A stretch of DNA of 64,000 nucleotides from Anoxynatronum buryatiense (GCF_900182905.1 NZ_FXUF01000013.1:45541-109540), one strand, 5' to 3'; shown: positions 1-8,410, counted from the first letter of the stretch. Made by a program: numbers and translations. The notes: generated by a model not told the origin, from the sequence alone.

Positions 1-733
1 CCAGCACAGCGGCTTCGCCGTTTTCATCCAGCTGGGAAGCAGGAAATACCTTGCCCGTGGTTTCAGCCCGTTCTTCCGCCTGCTTCATAGGACCGAAGCG
101 GGGCAGTATTTTCAGGGCAAACAAGGGGACAATCAGCACTGCCACCCAGGCATAGAGAATGTAGGGAATGGTGGCAATGTAAGCACTGGTACCACTGCCG
201 CCCACCATGACATTGTTGGCTTCCAGCTGTCCCGCCATGAAGGCTGACCACGTGGAAAAAGGAATCAGCACACAGACGGCCGCTCCCGTGGAATTAATGA
301 CATAAGCCAGCATTTCCCGGGGCACCTTGTAGTGATCAGTGACTTTGCGCATGGCAGCTCCCACCGAAAGAGCGTTGAGATAGTCATCCACAAAAACGAT
401 GATCCCCAGCACCCAGGTGATGATGAGAGCAGCTCCCCTGGATTTGGTATGCTTGGTGGCCATGGCCGAAAACCCCAGGGCTCCGCCGGATTTTTCCAGC
501 AGCTTAATAAGACTGCCGAAAAGACCGCACACGAGAATAATCCAAACAGTGACACCATCCATCATGACCAGGTAGACGGCATCCAGCCAGGCAGGAAAAA
601 ATCCGGCCCCTTCCAGCAGGATAAAACCCACCACTGAGCCAATAAGCAACGGTTCAAAAGTGCGGCGGGTGACAAAAGCCAGGATGACCACCACCAAAAC
701 GGGGACTAAGCTGATGAGTCCATAATGTTCCAT
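1..733 (-). CDS. nhaC: NhaC-family Na+/H+ antiporter, N-terminal part (cut by window edge)
   Basis: The frame is open from an ATG at 733 leftwards past the window edge, so 244 N-terminal codons are visible. The start has an AGGAG box 8 nt upstream. The protein is very hydrophobic, and the stretch VFVDDYLNALSVG (about residues 113-125) is characteristic of NhaC-family sodium/proton antiporters, which exchange external protons for cytoplasmic sodium. It is the last gene of a minus-strand cluster but is separated from the sigma-54 activator upstream by 630 bp of palindromes and repeats. A -24/-12-like promoter lies at 1061-1075, so it is probably controlled separately. Another member of the same superfamily, such as an amino-acid/sodium exchanger, cannot be excluded from half a protein. 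Confidence 0.85.
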   Translation of the reverse strand, partial: MEHYGLISLVPVLVVVILAFVTRRTFEPLLIGSVVGFILLEGAGFFPAWLDAVYLVMMDGVTVWIILVCGLFGSLIKLLEKSGGALGFSAMATKHTKSRGAALIITWVLGIIVFVDDYLNALSVGAAMRKVTDHYKVPREMLAYVINSTGAAVCVLIPFSTWSAFMAGQLEANNVMVGGSGTSAYIATIPYILYAWVAVLIVPLFALKILPRFGPMKQAEERAETTGKVFPASQLDENGEAAVL

Positions 734-908
734 TTTCTTCACTCCTTTGCTGTTTTCATTGATCATTGTGATAACGGCTTTTGATTGACCCTCCTTTCAG
801 CGGGCATCTCACACAGACTGCATCCAGCACCACCAACATTTCCCCTTGTTGCGGCCACTGGTTCAAGACGGGTGATCTACCCACAGATTGGTGCTTAATG
901 CTTATTTC

Positions 909-978
909 TAAGTGCTTGATGCTAAGTGCTTGATGCTAAGTGCTTGATGCTAAGTGCTTGATGCTAAGTGCTTGATGC
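909..978. repeat. 14-bp tandem repeat, five copies
   Basis: Five uninterrupted exact copies of TAAGTGCTTGATGC run through the leader region of the nhaC-like gene, with degenerate copies on both sides. The unit length is not a multiple of three and no gene covers it. Confidence 0.95.
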
Positions 979-1060
979 TAAATGCGCTGCTGGTCAACGC
1001 ATCTCCCCTTTAACAATTGACCACTTCATCGTAATGCATCCACTGCATGAATGATCTTTT

Positions 1061-1075
1061 GCATTAATCGTGCCA
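1061..1075 (-). promoter_or_regulatory. Candidate sigma-54 (-24/-12) promoter for the nhaC-like gene
   Basis: On the minus strand the sequence reads TGGCAC-GATTA-ATGC, one mismatch from TGGCAC-N5-TTGC, with the invariant GG and GC exactly 10 nt apart. It lies about 330 nt upstream of the nhaC-like start. Palindromic TGTCATT/AATGACA sites sit 110-240 nt further upstream, the normal place for an enhancer-binding activator, and a sigma-54 activator gene is adjacent. The assignment is inferred from pattern and position. Confidence 0.5.
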
Positions 1076-1183
1076 TCATTGATGATTACCTGTCATTTTT
1101 ATGAATAATTGCACTTATCATGTCATTTCAGGCATTTCAACGCACATCAAACTTGATGCTTGTTTCCTTTGATTTCCGTGAAA

Positions 1184-1221
1184 AGGGGAAGGGCGTCATT
1201 TTATAATGACACCCTTCCCCT
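1184..1221. promoter_or_regulatory. Palindrome with GTCATT/AATGAC core
   Basis: Two 17-nt arms (1184-1200 and 1205-1221) pair with one mismatch around the loop TTAT. The inner part, GTCATT-N4-AATGAC, repeats the theme of the palindrome at 1253-1290. It could be a bidirectional terminator or an activator-binding site upstream of the nhaC-like gene. Confidence 0.6.
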
Positions 1222-1252
1222 CAATTTCTTTCTTTTCCCTGCAAATGCTATC

Positions 1253-1310
1253 AAAAAGACAGTGTCATTTTTAAATGACACTGTCTTTTTTAAATGACAC
1301 TGTCTTTTTT
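1253..1310. promoter_or_regulatory. Perfect 18-bp-arm palindrome plus tandem copy: terminator and/or enhancer sites
   Basis: Arms at 1253-1270 and 1273-1290 are perfectly complementary around TT, ending in runs of A and T. On the minus strand this is a strong intrinsic terminator for the sigma-54 activator gene. The right arm AAATGACACTGTCTTTTTT (1273-1291) is then repeated exactly at 1292-1310, and a half site ACTGACATT follows. The duplicated TGACA/TGTCA halves suggest it also binds a protein. Confidence 0.65.
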
Positions 1311-1367
1311 AACTGACATTTCGGCTATAGCCACTCCCCTGTCTAAAGGGCGTGGACGCCCAGGGGA

Positions 1368-2747
1368 TTAGTGGGATTTACCACTGATCTTCAGGCGTTT
1401 CATTTTTTGATAGAGTACCGGCCGGGCAATCTTCAAAGCCTGGGCTGTGCGGGTTTTGTTCCACTGATGGTCCTTCAGTGTTTGTAGAATCAACGCTCTT
1501 TCGGCCTGAAAGCACACTGCTTCAATGGGTGACGGGTGATCTGCAGTTGTTCCGGAAATCCCTGCGTACTGGCAGAACCCCACTTCCAGATGCTCTTGTC
1601 GCAGGGTTTCTCCCTCCGCATAAATCATGGTCCGTTCCAGTGTATTTTGAAGTTCTCTCACGTTTCCCGGCCAATGATACTGGCTGAAGAGAGTCAACAC
1701 TTCAGGCTCCACCCGAGCAACCCGGGTTCCCAGCAGGTTGTTCAGCTGGTTCACAGTGACCTCCACCAGCTCCGGCAGGTCTTCCAGGCGCTCCCGAAGA
1801 GCAGGCATATGGACTTCCACCACATTCAGGCGATAGTAAAGGTCTTCACGAAACTGCTGCCGTTCCACCTGTTCGGCCAGATCAGTGTTGGTGGCGGCAA
1901 TGATGCGCACATCCACTGGAATGGTTTTTTCGCCGCCAATCCGTTCCACCTCCCGTTCCTGAAGCACCCGCAAAAGCTTGGGCTGAAGGGCCAGGGGCAT
2001 TTGATGCACCTCGTCAATGAACAGGGTTCCCTTATGGGCCAGCTCAAACTTTCCTTTTTTCCCTGTTTTTCGGGCTCCTGTGAAAGACCCTTCGTCATAC
2101 CCGAAAAGCTCTGAGTCTGCCAGGCTTTCCGGCAGGGTGGAGGCATTGATTTTGATGAACTCCCGCAACTTTCGAAGGCTCAAGTGGTGAATGGCGTGAG
2201 CCGCCAGCTCTTTTCCCGTTCCTGTTTCGCCGGTAATGAGCACCGTGGAATTGGTTTTAGCGGCATATTCGATGCGCCGCCTCACCTTCTGCATCAGCTG
2301 AGAACTGCCAATGAGGTTCTCCAGTGTATATTTGGTGGTGCGCAGGTGTTTGATTTCTTCTTTATAGTAGTTCACTACCTCTGTCTGAAACACTTTGTAG
2401 TTATCCACGAACTCATCCATGGGATCATAAGACTGGAAAAGGTCATATTCCAGCAATCCCACTTTAACACCATTCTTTTTCAGGGGTACGTGCACACTGG
2501 CTCCTACCCGGCCATGGATATGGTAAAAGACCACTTCAGATTTTTCCAGCTTCAGCCCTTCCATCATTTTGGTATCTGGAAACACCTGGGTCACGGGCTT
2601 GCCAAGTGAAGGCCCCAGCTCTACCCCCAGGTAGTCGGCACACTGCTGGTTCATGTAGATCAGATTACCCTGAAGGTCAATGGCCATGGCACCATAGACA
2701 TGATCCAGGTAAAAATTGGCTTCTTCTCTGGTAAAGGACAGTTTCAT
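1368..2747 (-). CDS. PAS-domain sigma-54-dependent transcriptional activator
   Basis: 459-residue enhancer-binding protein. An N-terminal PAS-like sensor domain (about residues 10-110) replaces a receiver domain. It is followed by an AAA+ domain with Walker A GETGTGKE (about 174-181), the sigma-54 contact loop GSFTGA, Walker B LFIDEV, and a C-terminal Fis-type helix-turn-helix. It should drive open-complex formation by sigma-54 RNA polymerase in response to a small ligand, not phosphorylation. The start at 2747 is preceded by AGGAGG at 7 nt; an ATG two codons earlier overlaps that site. It lies 63 bp downstream of iorB on the same strand, suggesting co-transcription and a role in controlling iorAB and/or the nhaC-like gene. 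Confidence 0.93.
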   Translation of the reverse strand: MKLSFTREEANFYLDHVYGAMAIDLQGNLIYMNQQCADYLGVELGPSLGKPVTQVFPDTKMMEGLKLEKSEVVFYHIHGRVGASVHVPLKKNGVKVGLLEYDLFQSYDPMDEFVDNYKVFQTEVVNYYKEEIKHLRTTKYTLENLIGSSQLMQKVRRRIEYAAKTNSTVLITGETGTGKELAAHAIHHLSLRKLREFIKINASTLPESLADSELFGYDEGSFTGARKTGKKGKFELAHKGTLFIDEVHQMPLALQPKLLRVLQEREVERIGGEKTIPVDVRIIAATNTDLAEQVERQQFREDLYYRLNVVEVHMPALRERLEDLPELVEVTVNQLNNLLGTRVARVEPEVLTLFSQYHWPGNVRELQNTLERTMIYAEGETLRQEHLEVGFCQYAGISGTTADHPSPIEAVCFQAERALILQTLKDHQWNKTRTAQALKIARPVLYQKMKRLKISGKSH

Positions 2748-2810
2748 GGGCATTCCTCCTGCAGGCTGCCATTCTTTTTCAGTTGTGCCAATGGCAACGA
2801 AACTCTATCT

Positions 2811-3413
2811 TTACTCCCAGGCCGCCGCCAGTTCCCGGCCACGGCGCCAGGCCTTATGATTCACTTCCCGAAGCTTTTCTGGGTAGGTGTCATCAATGGC
2901 CTGGTGCCAGCTTTTTTCACTGATGGGGATCCAGTGGGAAAGGCACCCCACCAGCAGGGTGTTAGCGGCTTTTCCGTTGCCACACTTCATGGCTTCAGCC
3001 ACGGCGTCCAGTTGGTGGGTCCGGCGAACCGCCTGCATTTTTTCAATGGCTTCAACCGGGTAGGGCTCTTGCTCTTGCTGCACCCGGGTGGGGGCCACCT
3101 GGCGGGTGTTCATTAAAAGTCGGCCCTGGGGCTTGATGAGGTGTTGCCACCGGAGGGTTTCCAGAGGTTCCAGTCCAATGAGGTAGTCACCCTCTCCCGG
3201 GGGAATGTTGGGGGAATGAATGTGATCGCCAAAGCGAATGGACCCCCACACCATGCCTCCCCGCTGGGAGAGTCCGATGACGTCGTTGCTTTTCAGGTCA
3301 AACCCTTCCAAAAAAGCGGCCTGACAAATGAGCTGGGTGGTCATCACCAGCCCCTGGCCCCCAATACCGGCCAGCATCACATTGATGGGTGTTGGGTTGG
3401 CGACTGTGGTCAT
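2811..3413 (-). CDS. iorB: Indolepyruvate ferredoxin oxidoreductase, beta subunit
   Basis: 200-residue protein with the 2-oxoacid oxidoreductase gamma/beta fold (POR_N-type), beginning with the nucleotide-like motif AGIGGQGL. With IorA it oxidatively decarboxylates aryl pyruvates (from Trp, Phe, Tyr transamination) to aryl-acetyl-CoA and reduces ferredoxin, a cytoplasmic step of aromatic amino-acid fermentation. Its start overlaps the iorA stop by 4 bp (ATGA), a sign of translational coupling. Length is normal for the family. Confidence 0.93.
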   Translation of the reverse strand: MTTVANPTPINVMLAGIGGQGLVMTTQLICQAAFLEGFDLKSNDVIGLSQRGGMVWGSIRFGDHIHSPNIPPGEGDYLIGLEPLETLRWQHLIKPQGRLLMNTRQVAPTRVQQEQEPYPVEAIEKMQAVRRTHQLDAVAEAMKCGNGKAANTLLVGCLSHWIPISEKSWHQAIDDTYPEKLREVNHKAWRRGRELAAAWE

Positions 3414-5425
3414 CGGTTTTCCTCCTTTTCAAGGGATTCTGCACCATGGGAGGGTGTGGTTTTCTTGCCTCCGGCGCCTTCAGTACTTTCAAGACTTTCA
3501 GCTTCTTTGGCGCCCGCCTTGCTCCCGCTCTTATTCCGGTCCACCGGCCGGCTGATGGCGTTCACCGGGCACACCTGGGCGCAGATGCTGCACCCCACGC
3601 ACATGGTGGGATCAATGGAAGACTTCAGCTTGTCGTAGCCTTCGTAAGCCTTCATGCGCAGGGGCGGGCAGTTGGTTTTGATGCAGGTGCGGCAGCCAAT
3701 GCAGATGGCTGGGTCCACCTGATATATGGGATTTTTGATTTTGAAATGTAACGCACAGGGTCGGGTGGTGATGATCACCGACAATCCCGGGGTTTTGATG
3801 GCTTTATTGATGGCTTCACTGGCTTCTTTGTAGCGAAACTGGTCCACCACCTGTACATCGGCCACTCCCATGGCTTTTAAAACCTGGGGAATGTCGACAA
3901 AGGGCTGGGTATTCGTTTCTGAACGCCCGCCGGTGGCAGCATTGGCCTGACCGCCGGTCATGGCGGTGGTGCCGTTGTCCAGCAGTAAGATAGTGAGATT
4001 ATCCTCCGGCTCCAACCCCGTGAGGAGGTTCACCATCCCCGGCATGCCTGAATGAAAAAAAGTGCCGTCACCGATGACGGAAACCAGGGGGATGGGGCGT
4101 CCAGCCTGGCGATTGGCCTTTAACATCCCCTTGGAGATTCCCAGGGTGGCCCCCATGCTGATGAGGGAGTGAGAGGCTTCAAAGGGAGGAAACAGCCCCA
4201 TGGAGTAACAGCCGATGTCGTTGTTCACCATCACCTTGCTCTTTTTTAAAATGTCAAAGACTGGCCGGTGAGGGCATCCGGCGCAGAAAAGGGGCGGTCG
4301 GGAGGGCACCTGAACTGCTTGCCCGGCAACTTCTTCAGAAACAGCGCCTTCCCTGGCATGGGCATCTTCACTGGAAGCGACACTTTCTGCCAGATTCACT
4401 TCTTTCAGATTTGCCGACTGGTACGCGGGTTGTTTCACCAGTCCTGCTTTCATCAGGCCGACCTCAATGGTTTCGGTGTGCAGCTCGCCGGTGAAGGGAA
4501 ACAGGCTTTTTCCCTCGCAGGCAATACCCATCACCTTCAGCTGGTTTTCGATGAAGGGGGTCAGTTCTTCCACCACAATCACTTTTTCGTATTGTGCTGC
4601 CAGGGCTTTCAGCTTTTTTTCCGGCAGAGGGAAGGGCATCCCCAGTTTCAGAATACTCACAGGCTGGTTCAGATTCTCCAGCTCTTTCAAATTGTGATGG
4701 GGCAGGCCGCTGGTGATGATGAGGGTGGCCGCACCGGGCGTCTCTTCCAGCTGCATCAGCCCTTCCATCTCCGGCCCTTCTGCCAGCTTTTCCAGCCGCT
4801 CTTTCATCTGGTATTGTTTATCGAAAGTGTTGGGAGGGATCATGGCATAATTGGGGACTTCCCGGGGAAAGGGCGTGCCCCTGTGTGTTTCCCGTTCTCC
4901 CAACACCACGAGACAGCGCCCGTGGCATACCCGGCTGGTGATCTGCACCATCATTGGCAGATGATAGGCTTCACTGATTTCAAGGGCCATGCGGGTATAG
5001 TCCTTAGCCTCCTGACTGTTGGAGGGCACCAGCACCGCCATGTTGGCGAAGCGGGCAAAATTCCGATTATCCTGTTCATTCTGAGAGCTGTTCATTCCCG
5101 GATCATCACCGGAAATCAGTACGAACCCGCCCCGGGTGGGTGTCTGGGTAAAGGTCATGAGGGGGTCAGCCGCAATGTTCACCCCCACATGCTTCATGCT
5201 GGCCAGTGCCCGAACCCCCGCGAGAGAAGCGCCAATGGCCACCTCCAGGGCAACTTTTTCGTTGGTGGAAAACTCTGATTCAACTTCAGGGAATTGATGC
5301 AGACTTTCCAGCACTTCCACGGTGGGAGAACCGGGATAACTGGCCGCCACCAAGCCACCGGCTTCCCAAAAGCCCCGTGCAACGGCCTGATTGCCTGTCA
5401 TCACTGTTTTTTGGGGACTGCTCAT
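3410..5425 (-). CDS. iorA: Indolepyruvate ferredoxin oxidoreductase, alpha subunit
   Basis: 671 residues: pyrimidine-binding thiamine-diphosphate domain at the N-terminus (GNQAVARG), a TPP-binding domain with GDGTFFHSG and a downstream N-G-T-T-A-M-T-G-G motif, then a two-cluster ferredoxin module (C-x2-C-x2-C...CP and CxxCxxCxxxCP, about residues 575-620). It forms the catalytic subunit of the aryl-pyruvate:ferredoxin oxidoreductase. Start 5425 has GGAGG at 8 nt; an upstream in-frame start at 5479 lacks one. Unusually, about 45 hydrophilic residues rich in Lys, Glu, Ser and Gly follow the second cluster, where most family members end shortly after it. Confidence 0.95.
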   Translation of the reverse strand: MSSPQKTVMTGNQAVARGFWEAGGLVAASYPGSPTVEVLESLHQFPEVESEFSTNEKVALEVAIGASLAGVRALASMKHVGVNIAADPLMTFTQTPTRGGFVLISGDDPGMNSSQNEQDNRNFARFANMAVLVPSNSQEAKDYTRMALEISEAYHLPMMVQITSRVCHGRCLVVLGERETHRGTPFPREVPNYAMIPPNTFDKQYQMKERLEKLAEGPEMEGLMQLEETPGAATLIITSGLPHHNLKELENLNQPVSILKLGMPFPLPEKKLKALAAQYEKVIVVEELTPFIENQLKVMGIACEGKSLFPFTGELHTETIEVGLMKAGLVKQPAYQSANLKEVNLAESVASSEDAHAREGAVSEEVAGQAVQVPSRPPLFCAGCPHRPVFDILKKSKVMVNNDIGCYSMGLFPPFEASHSLISMGATLGISKGMLKANRQAGRPIPLVSVIGDGTFFHSGMPGMVNLLTGLEPEDNLTILLLDNGTTAMTGGQANAATGGRSETNTQPFVDIPQVLKAMGVADVQVVDQFRYKEASEAINKAIKTPGLSVIITTRPCALHFKIKNPIYQVDPAICIGCRTCIKTNCPPLRMKAYEGYDKLKSSIDPTMCVGCSICAQVCPVNAISRPVDRNKSGSKAGAKEAESLESTEGAGGKKTTPSHGAESLEKEENR

Positions 5426-5556
5426 CTTGGATCCCTCCTGATATAATGGTGGTGGTATCTCTTTCCCATAGATACCCAATTAAAGAAGGAGTAACAGAGG
5501 AGGTTCCTGAAAAAGAAAAGACGCTGTTAACCGCCATGATCAAAAGTGGATTTCTT

Positions 5557-5571
5557 TGAAATCATGTGCCA
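5557..5571 (-). promoter_or_regulatory. Weak candidate -24/-12 promoter for iorAB
   Basis: The minus strand reads TGGCAC-ATGAT-TTCA about 130 nt before iorA. The -24 element is perfect but the -12 GC is replaced by CA, so it is only suggestive. It would fit control of iorAB by the sigma-54 activator encoded downstream. Confidence 0.3.
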
Positions 5572-5601
5572 CCAACCATGTGAAAAGGAGCGTGTTCACC
5601 C

Positions 5602-6012
5602 ATGAACAACACCAGCACGTCCAAGCCGTCCCCCAATATCACCCAGTGGCTCAGTGAAGCCAAGGCCGATCCCCGATCTTCTCAGGTCGGCATGTTTCTG
5701 GTTCACAACGGCGTCGTACGGGAAACCCCCAAGGCAAAAGTGCGCCAGGGCATTGATGACGGCACCACCGTACAGGGCATGGACTTTTCTTTCGATGCTG
5801 CAAAAGTAGAGGCTGCCATTGCTGAAACCTATGAAATGGCAGGCATTTTTTACATCAGGGCATGGCTTAATGAAGGCCGTCTGACAGTGGGAGACGACAT
5901 CATGTACGTGCTCATTGGCGGTGACATTCGCCCCCATGTGGTGGATGCCCTCCAGGCACTGGTGGAAAAAATCAAAACCCAGTGTGTCACCGAAATCGAA
6001 CTGAAGGCCTAA
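5602..6012 (+). CDS. MoaE-like protein (molybdopterin synthase large-subunit family)
   Basis: 136-residue protein that resembles MoaE in its order of conserved segments: a GMFLVHNGVVR strand near the N-terminus, an extended helix, then LNEGRLTVGDDIMYVLIGGD, where MoaE has its HRxGxLxxGE core, and a final helix. MoaE makes molybdopterin dithiolene from precursor Z using MoaD thiocarboxylate. Here the C-terminal Lys-rich catalytic segment (PIWKKE in typical MoaE) is replaced by CVTEIEL and only one nearby Lys remains, so it may not be a catalytic MoaE. No moaD is beside it. It lies 27 bp before the double-MerR gene and is probably co-transcribed with it. Confidence 0.7.
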   Translation: MNNTSTSKPSPNITQWLSEAKADPRSSQVGMFLVHNGVVRETPKAKVRQGIDDGTTVQGMDFSFDAAKVEAAIAETYEMAGIFYIRAWLNEGRLTVGDDIMYVLIGGDIRPHVVDALQALVEKIKTQCVTEIELKA

Positions 6013-6039
6013 CCCAAACGCCGCCGGAGGTGAGCGCTT

Positions 6040-6915
6040 ATGTACCGCACCAGTGACATTGCCCGGAAAACCGGCATTCATCCCAACACGGTTCGGTTTT
6101 ATGAACGCCTGGGGTTAATTTCTCCTGTCGCCCGCAGCACCAATGGCTACCGGGTTTTTGATGACCGCCATTTGGTGCAGGTAAAGGTGCTTCGCTGCAT
6201 TTATCTGGACGAATGGCCGGGTGAAGCCATTCGCAAGGCTTCTCTGAAAATCGTTGAAGCTCTGAAGGTCTGGGATCTGGAAACAGCCCGGCGTCATGCC
6301 CAGTCGTATCAGGCAACCATTGCCGCAGAAGCGGAAAAAGCCCTCTTGGCTATAGAAATTCTCAGCCAATGGGCGGCTAATTCCGAACTTATTTCTGAAA
6401 CTGATTGGGTACCCAATGGTGCTTTGACATCTCCCAGTACTTTCACATCCCGGCGAACCACCGGAGAAACCCTCCTGGAATCCTTTTACCCCTTGAAAAT
6501 GCTTAACTCAGAGGAATTGCCTGCCTCTAAAGACATTCCAAACCCCAGTGACGTTCTAAACCGCAGGGAAGCCGCCGCCCTCATCGGCGTCACCCCGGAG
6601 GCCCTGCGCAACTGGGAGCGGAATGACCTGATTCAGGTGCCCCGGCAGGGCCGGCACCAGACCCGGTTTTACCGGCCACGGGAAATTCAGCGTCTCCAGG
6701 TGATCTATCTGCTGCGCCAGGCCCGGTTCAGCATGTCTGCCATTCACCGCTGTTTCACGCTGCTGGATGCAGGGCATCCCGAGGAAGCGTTGAACGCGCT
6801 GAAGCATCCCCATGCGGAAGCCCTCTGGACAGGCGACCGGTGGCTGGCAGTGCTGGAAATGTTCGCCGCCAAGGCTGATGAGATTGACGACCTTCTCCGA
6901 TCCATTGGTTGTTAA
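6040..6915 (+). CDS. Transcriptional regulator with two MerR-type helix-turn-helix domains
   Basis: 291 residues. The first MerR domain is at residues 1-70 (YRTSDIARKTGIHPNTVRFY...), followed by a helical segment. A second MerR domain starts near residue 170 (LNRREAAALIGVTPEALRNWE...) and ends in RQARFSMSAIHRCF with a short helical tail. Ordinary MerR proteins have one DNA-binding domain and dimerise through a C-terminal coiled coil, so this protein carries both halves of a dimer-like arrangement in one chain. No effector-binding domain or metal-binding cysteine cluster is visible. It follows the MoaE-like gene closely and may regulate it; that is inference. Confidence 0.85.
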   Translation: MYRTSDIARKTGIHPNTVRFYERLGLISPVARSTNGYRVFDDRHLVQVKVLRCIYLDEWPGEAIRKASLKIVEALKVWDLETARRHAQSYQATIAAEAEKALLAIEILSQWAANSELISETDWVPNGALTSPSTFTSRRTTGETLLESFYPLKMLNSEELPASKDIPNPSDVLNRREAAALIGVTPEALRNWERNDLIQVPRQGRHQTRFYRPREIQRLQVIYLLRQARFSMSAIHRCFTLLDAGHPEEALNALKHPHAEALWTGDRWLAVLEMFAAKADEIDDLLRSIGC

Positions 6916-6919
6916 TCAT

Positions 6920-6991
6920 TTCAGCCTCCTGTCTATTTGCCACTTATCGTTTCAGCCACCTGTCTATTTGCTTCCTATCGTTTCAGCCACC
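6920..6991. repeat. 31-bp tandem repeat, 2.3 copies
   Basis: Copies at 6920-6950 and 6951-6981 and a partial one at 6982-6991 share the pattern TTCAGCC(T/A)CCTGTCTATTTG followed by a variable 11 nt. They occupy the gap between the double-MerR gene and the M28 peptidase gene. No terminator-like hairpin is evident. Confidence 0.85.
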
Positions 6992-7134
6992 CATCTTTTC
7001 TGTCAATCATCTTTTCAACCCTCCATTGATACACCACCCCCTTGACAGATGGTAAGATGCCTGTGAAGGATGATCCGCAGACAATGATCAGCAGAGATGA
7101 TCCTTCCATAAAATCTGATACGGGGGTATTTTAC

Positions 7135-8373
7135 ATGGAAGCAAATGTCTCAATGCCATCAAGTCTTGATCGTCATCTGGAAAAACTGGTGGTGGAAATG
7201 GGCCACCGGTCGGTGGGCAGCCCGGCCAACCAGAAGGCAGTGGCTTATGCCGCCGACACGCTAAATGCCTTGGGCTGGGAGGTGGCGCTTAACGCCTTTG
7301 ACTGCATGGACTGGGATGAAGCACCGGTTCGCCTGCAGGTTGGCAGTCACCACTTCACCGCCTATGCCAGCCCCTATTCCCCTCCCTGTAACGTGAGGGT
7401 ACCGCTGGTGGCGGCTGATTCACTGACCCAGCTTCAGGCTGCTGATCTGGAGCACCGGATTCTCTTCATAAGTGGCGATCTGGCCAAAGAACAGCTGATG
7501 CCCAAAAACTTTGTTTTCTACAACCCGGAGGAACACCGGCATCTGATTGCCCTGCTGGAAGAAAAGAATCCTGCCGCCATCATCTGCGCCACAGGCCCGG
7601 GAGAAGGGCTCTCCAAGGGACTGAATCCTTACCCGGTTTTTGAAGACGGCGACTTTCACATTCCCTCTGTTTATATGAAAGAAGAAGATGGAGAGCGCCT
7701 GCTTCACATCTGGCAGCAGCAGCCCGATGAGGAAATCTTGCTCGCTCACCAAAGCCGGCGCATCCCTTCCACCGGGCATAATCCAGTGGCCCGGAAAATA
7801 GGCACCGGCCAGAAAACCGATAGAAAGCGGATCCTCATCTGCGCCCATATCGACGCCAAAAAAACCACCCCCGGCGCCCTGGATAATACCACCGGCGTGG
7901 CGGTACTGCTGTCGTTGGCAGAAGCCCTGCAAGATTATCGGGGCCGGGACGATCTGGAAATCATTCCCTTCAACGGCGAAGACTACTACGCTGTCTCCGG
8001 GCAAATGAACTACCTGCAGCAAAACGACGGAAAGTTTGATGACATCCGGCTGGTCATCAACATCGACGGTGCCGGCCACGTTGATTCCAGAACAGCCCTT
8101 TCTTTCTACAACCTGTCGGAGGATGACATTGGAAAACTCTTGACCACCGCTGGCGGGTTTTCTTCTCTGGAGCAGGGGGAAGCCTGGTATGAAGGAGATC
8201 ACTCCATTTTTCTCCAGCAGGGCGTTCCCTGCATGACCGCCACCTCCTCCAACCTTCGGGATGGGGTCATGACCATTTCTCACACCAGCCATGATACCCT
8301 TGACAAGGTGAATCTGTCGCTGCTGGAAGAATTGGTTGCATTTCTCCGTGATGTGATCATCACCCCGCCATAA
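7135..8373 (+). CDS. M28-family zinc peptidase
   Basis: About 412 residues. The C-terminal half has the M28 (aminopeptidase Y/S, PepS-like) metal-binding pattern: CAHIDAK, GALDNTTG, FNGED, a further Asp in VINIDGAG, and a C-terminal His in ISHTSHDT. It should cleave N-terminal residues from peptides with two zinc ions. No signal peptide is visible, so it is probably cytoplasmic. The frame extends upstream to a TTG at 7042, but the ATG at 7135 has a GGGGG box 8 nt before it and begins the recognisable domain. The gene stands alone, convergent with the MFS gene. Confidence 0.88.
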   Translation: MEANVSMPSSLDRHLEKLVVEMGHRSVGSPANQKAVAYAADTLNALGWEVALNAFDCMDWDEAPVRLQVGSHHFTAYASPYSPPCNVRVPLVAADSLTQLQAADLEHRILFISGDLAKEQLMPKNFVFYNPEEHRHLIALLEEKNPAAIICATGPGEGLSKGLNPYPVFEDGDFHIPSVYMKEEDGERLLHIWQQQPDEEILLAHQSRRIPSTGHNPVARKIGTGQKTDRKRILICAHIDAKKTTPGALDNTTGVAVLLSLAEALQDYRGRDDLEIIPFNGEDYYAVSGQMNYLQQNDGKFDDIRLVINIDGAGHVDSRTALSFYNLSEDDIGKLLTTAGGFSSLEQGEAWYEGDHSIFLQQGVPCMTATSSNLRDGVMTISHTSHDTLDKVNLSLLEELVAFLRDVIITPP

Positions 8374-8410
8374 TCTGAGAGCCCTTCACGTCTAAGCCAG
8401 CTCTTGAATA

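Noticed and set aside
1336..1366. CCCCTG/CAGGGG hairpin at the end of the sigma-54 activator gene
   Set aside because: It lacks a T run; the palindrome at 1253-1290 is the better terminator.
4268..5278. 336-codon open frame on the plus strand inside iorA
   Set aside because: It is antisense to a well-supported enzyme and has no ribosome site or recognisable domain.
5461..5559. Short plus-strand frame ending VPEKEKTLLTAMIKSGFL
   Set aside because: It lies in the iorA leader without a convincing ribosome site, and no family was recognised.
7420..8292. 290-codon minus-strand open frame opposite the M28 peptidase
   Set aside because: No family features; the M28 metal ligands lie on the plus strand.
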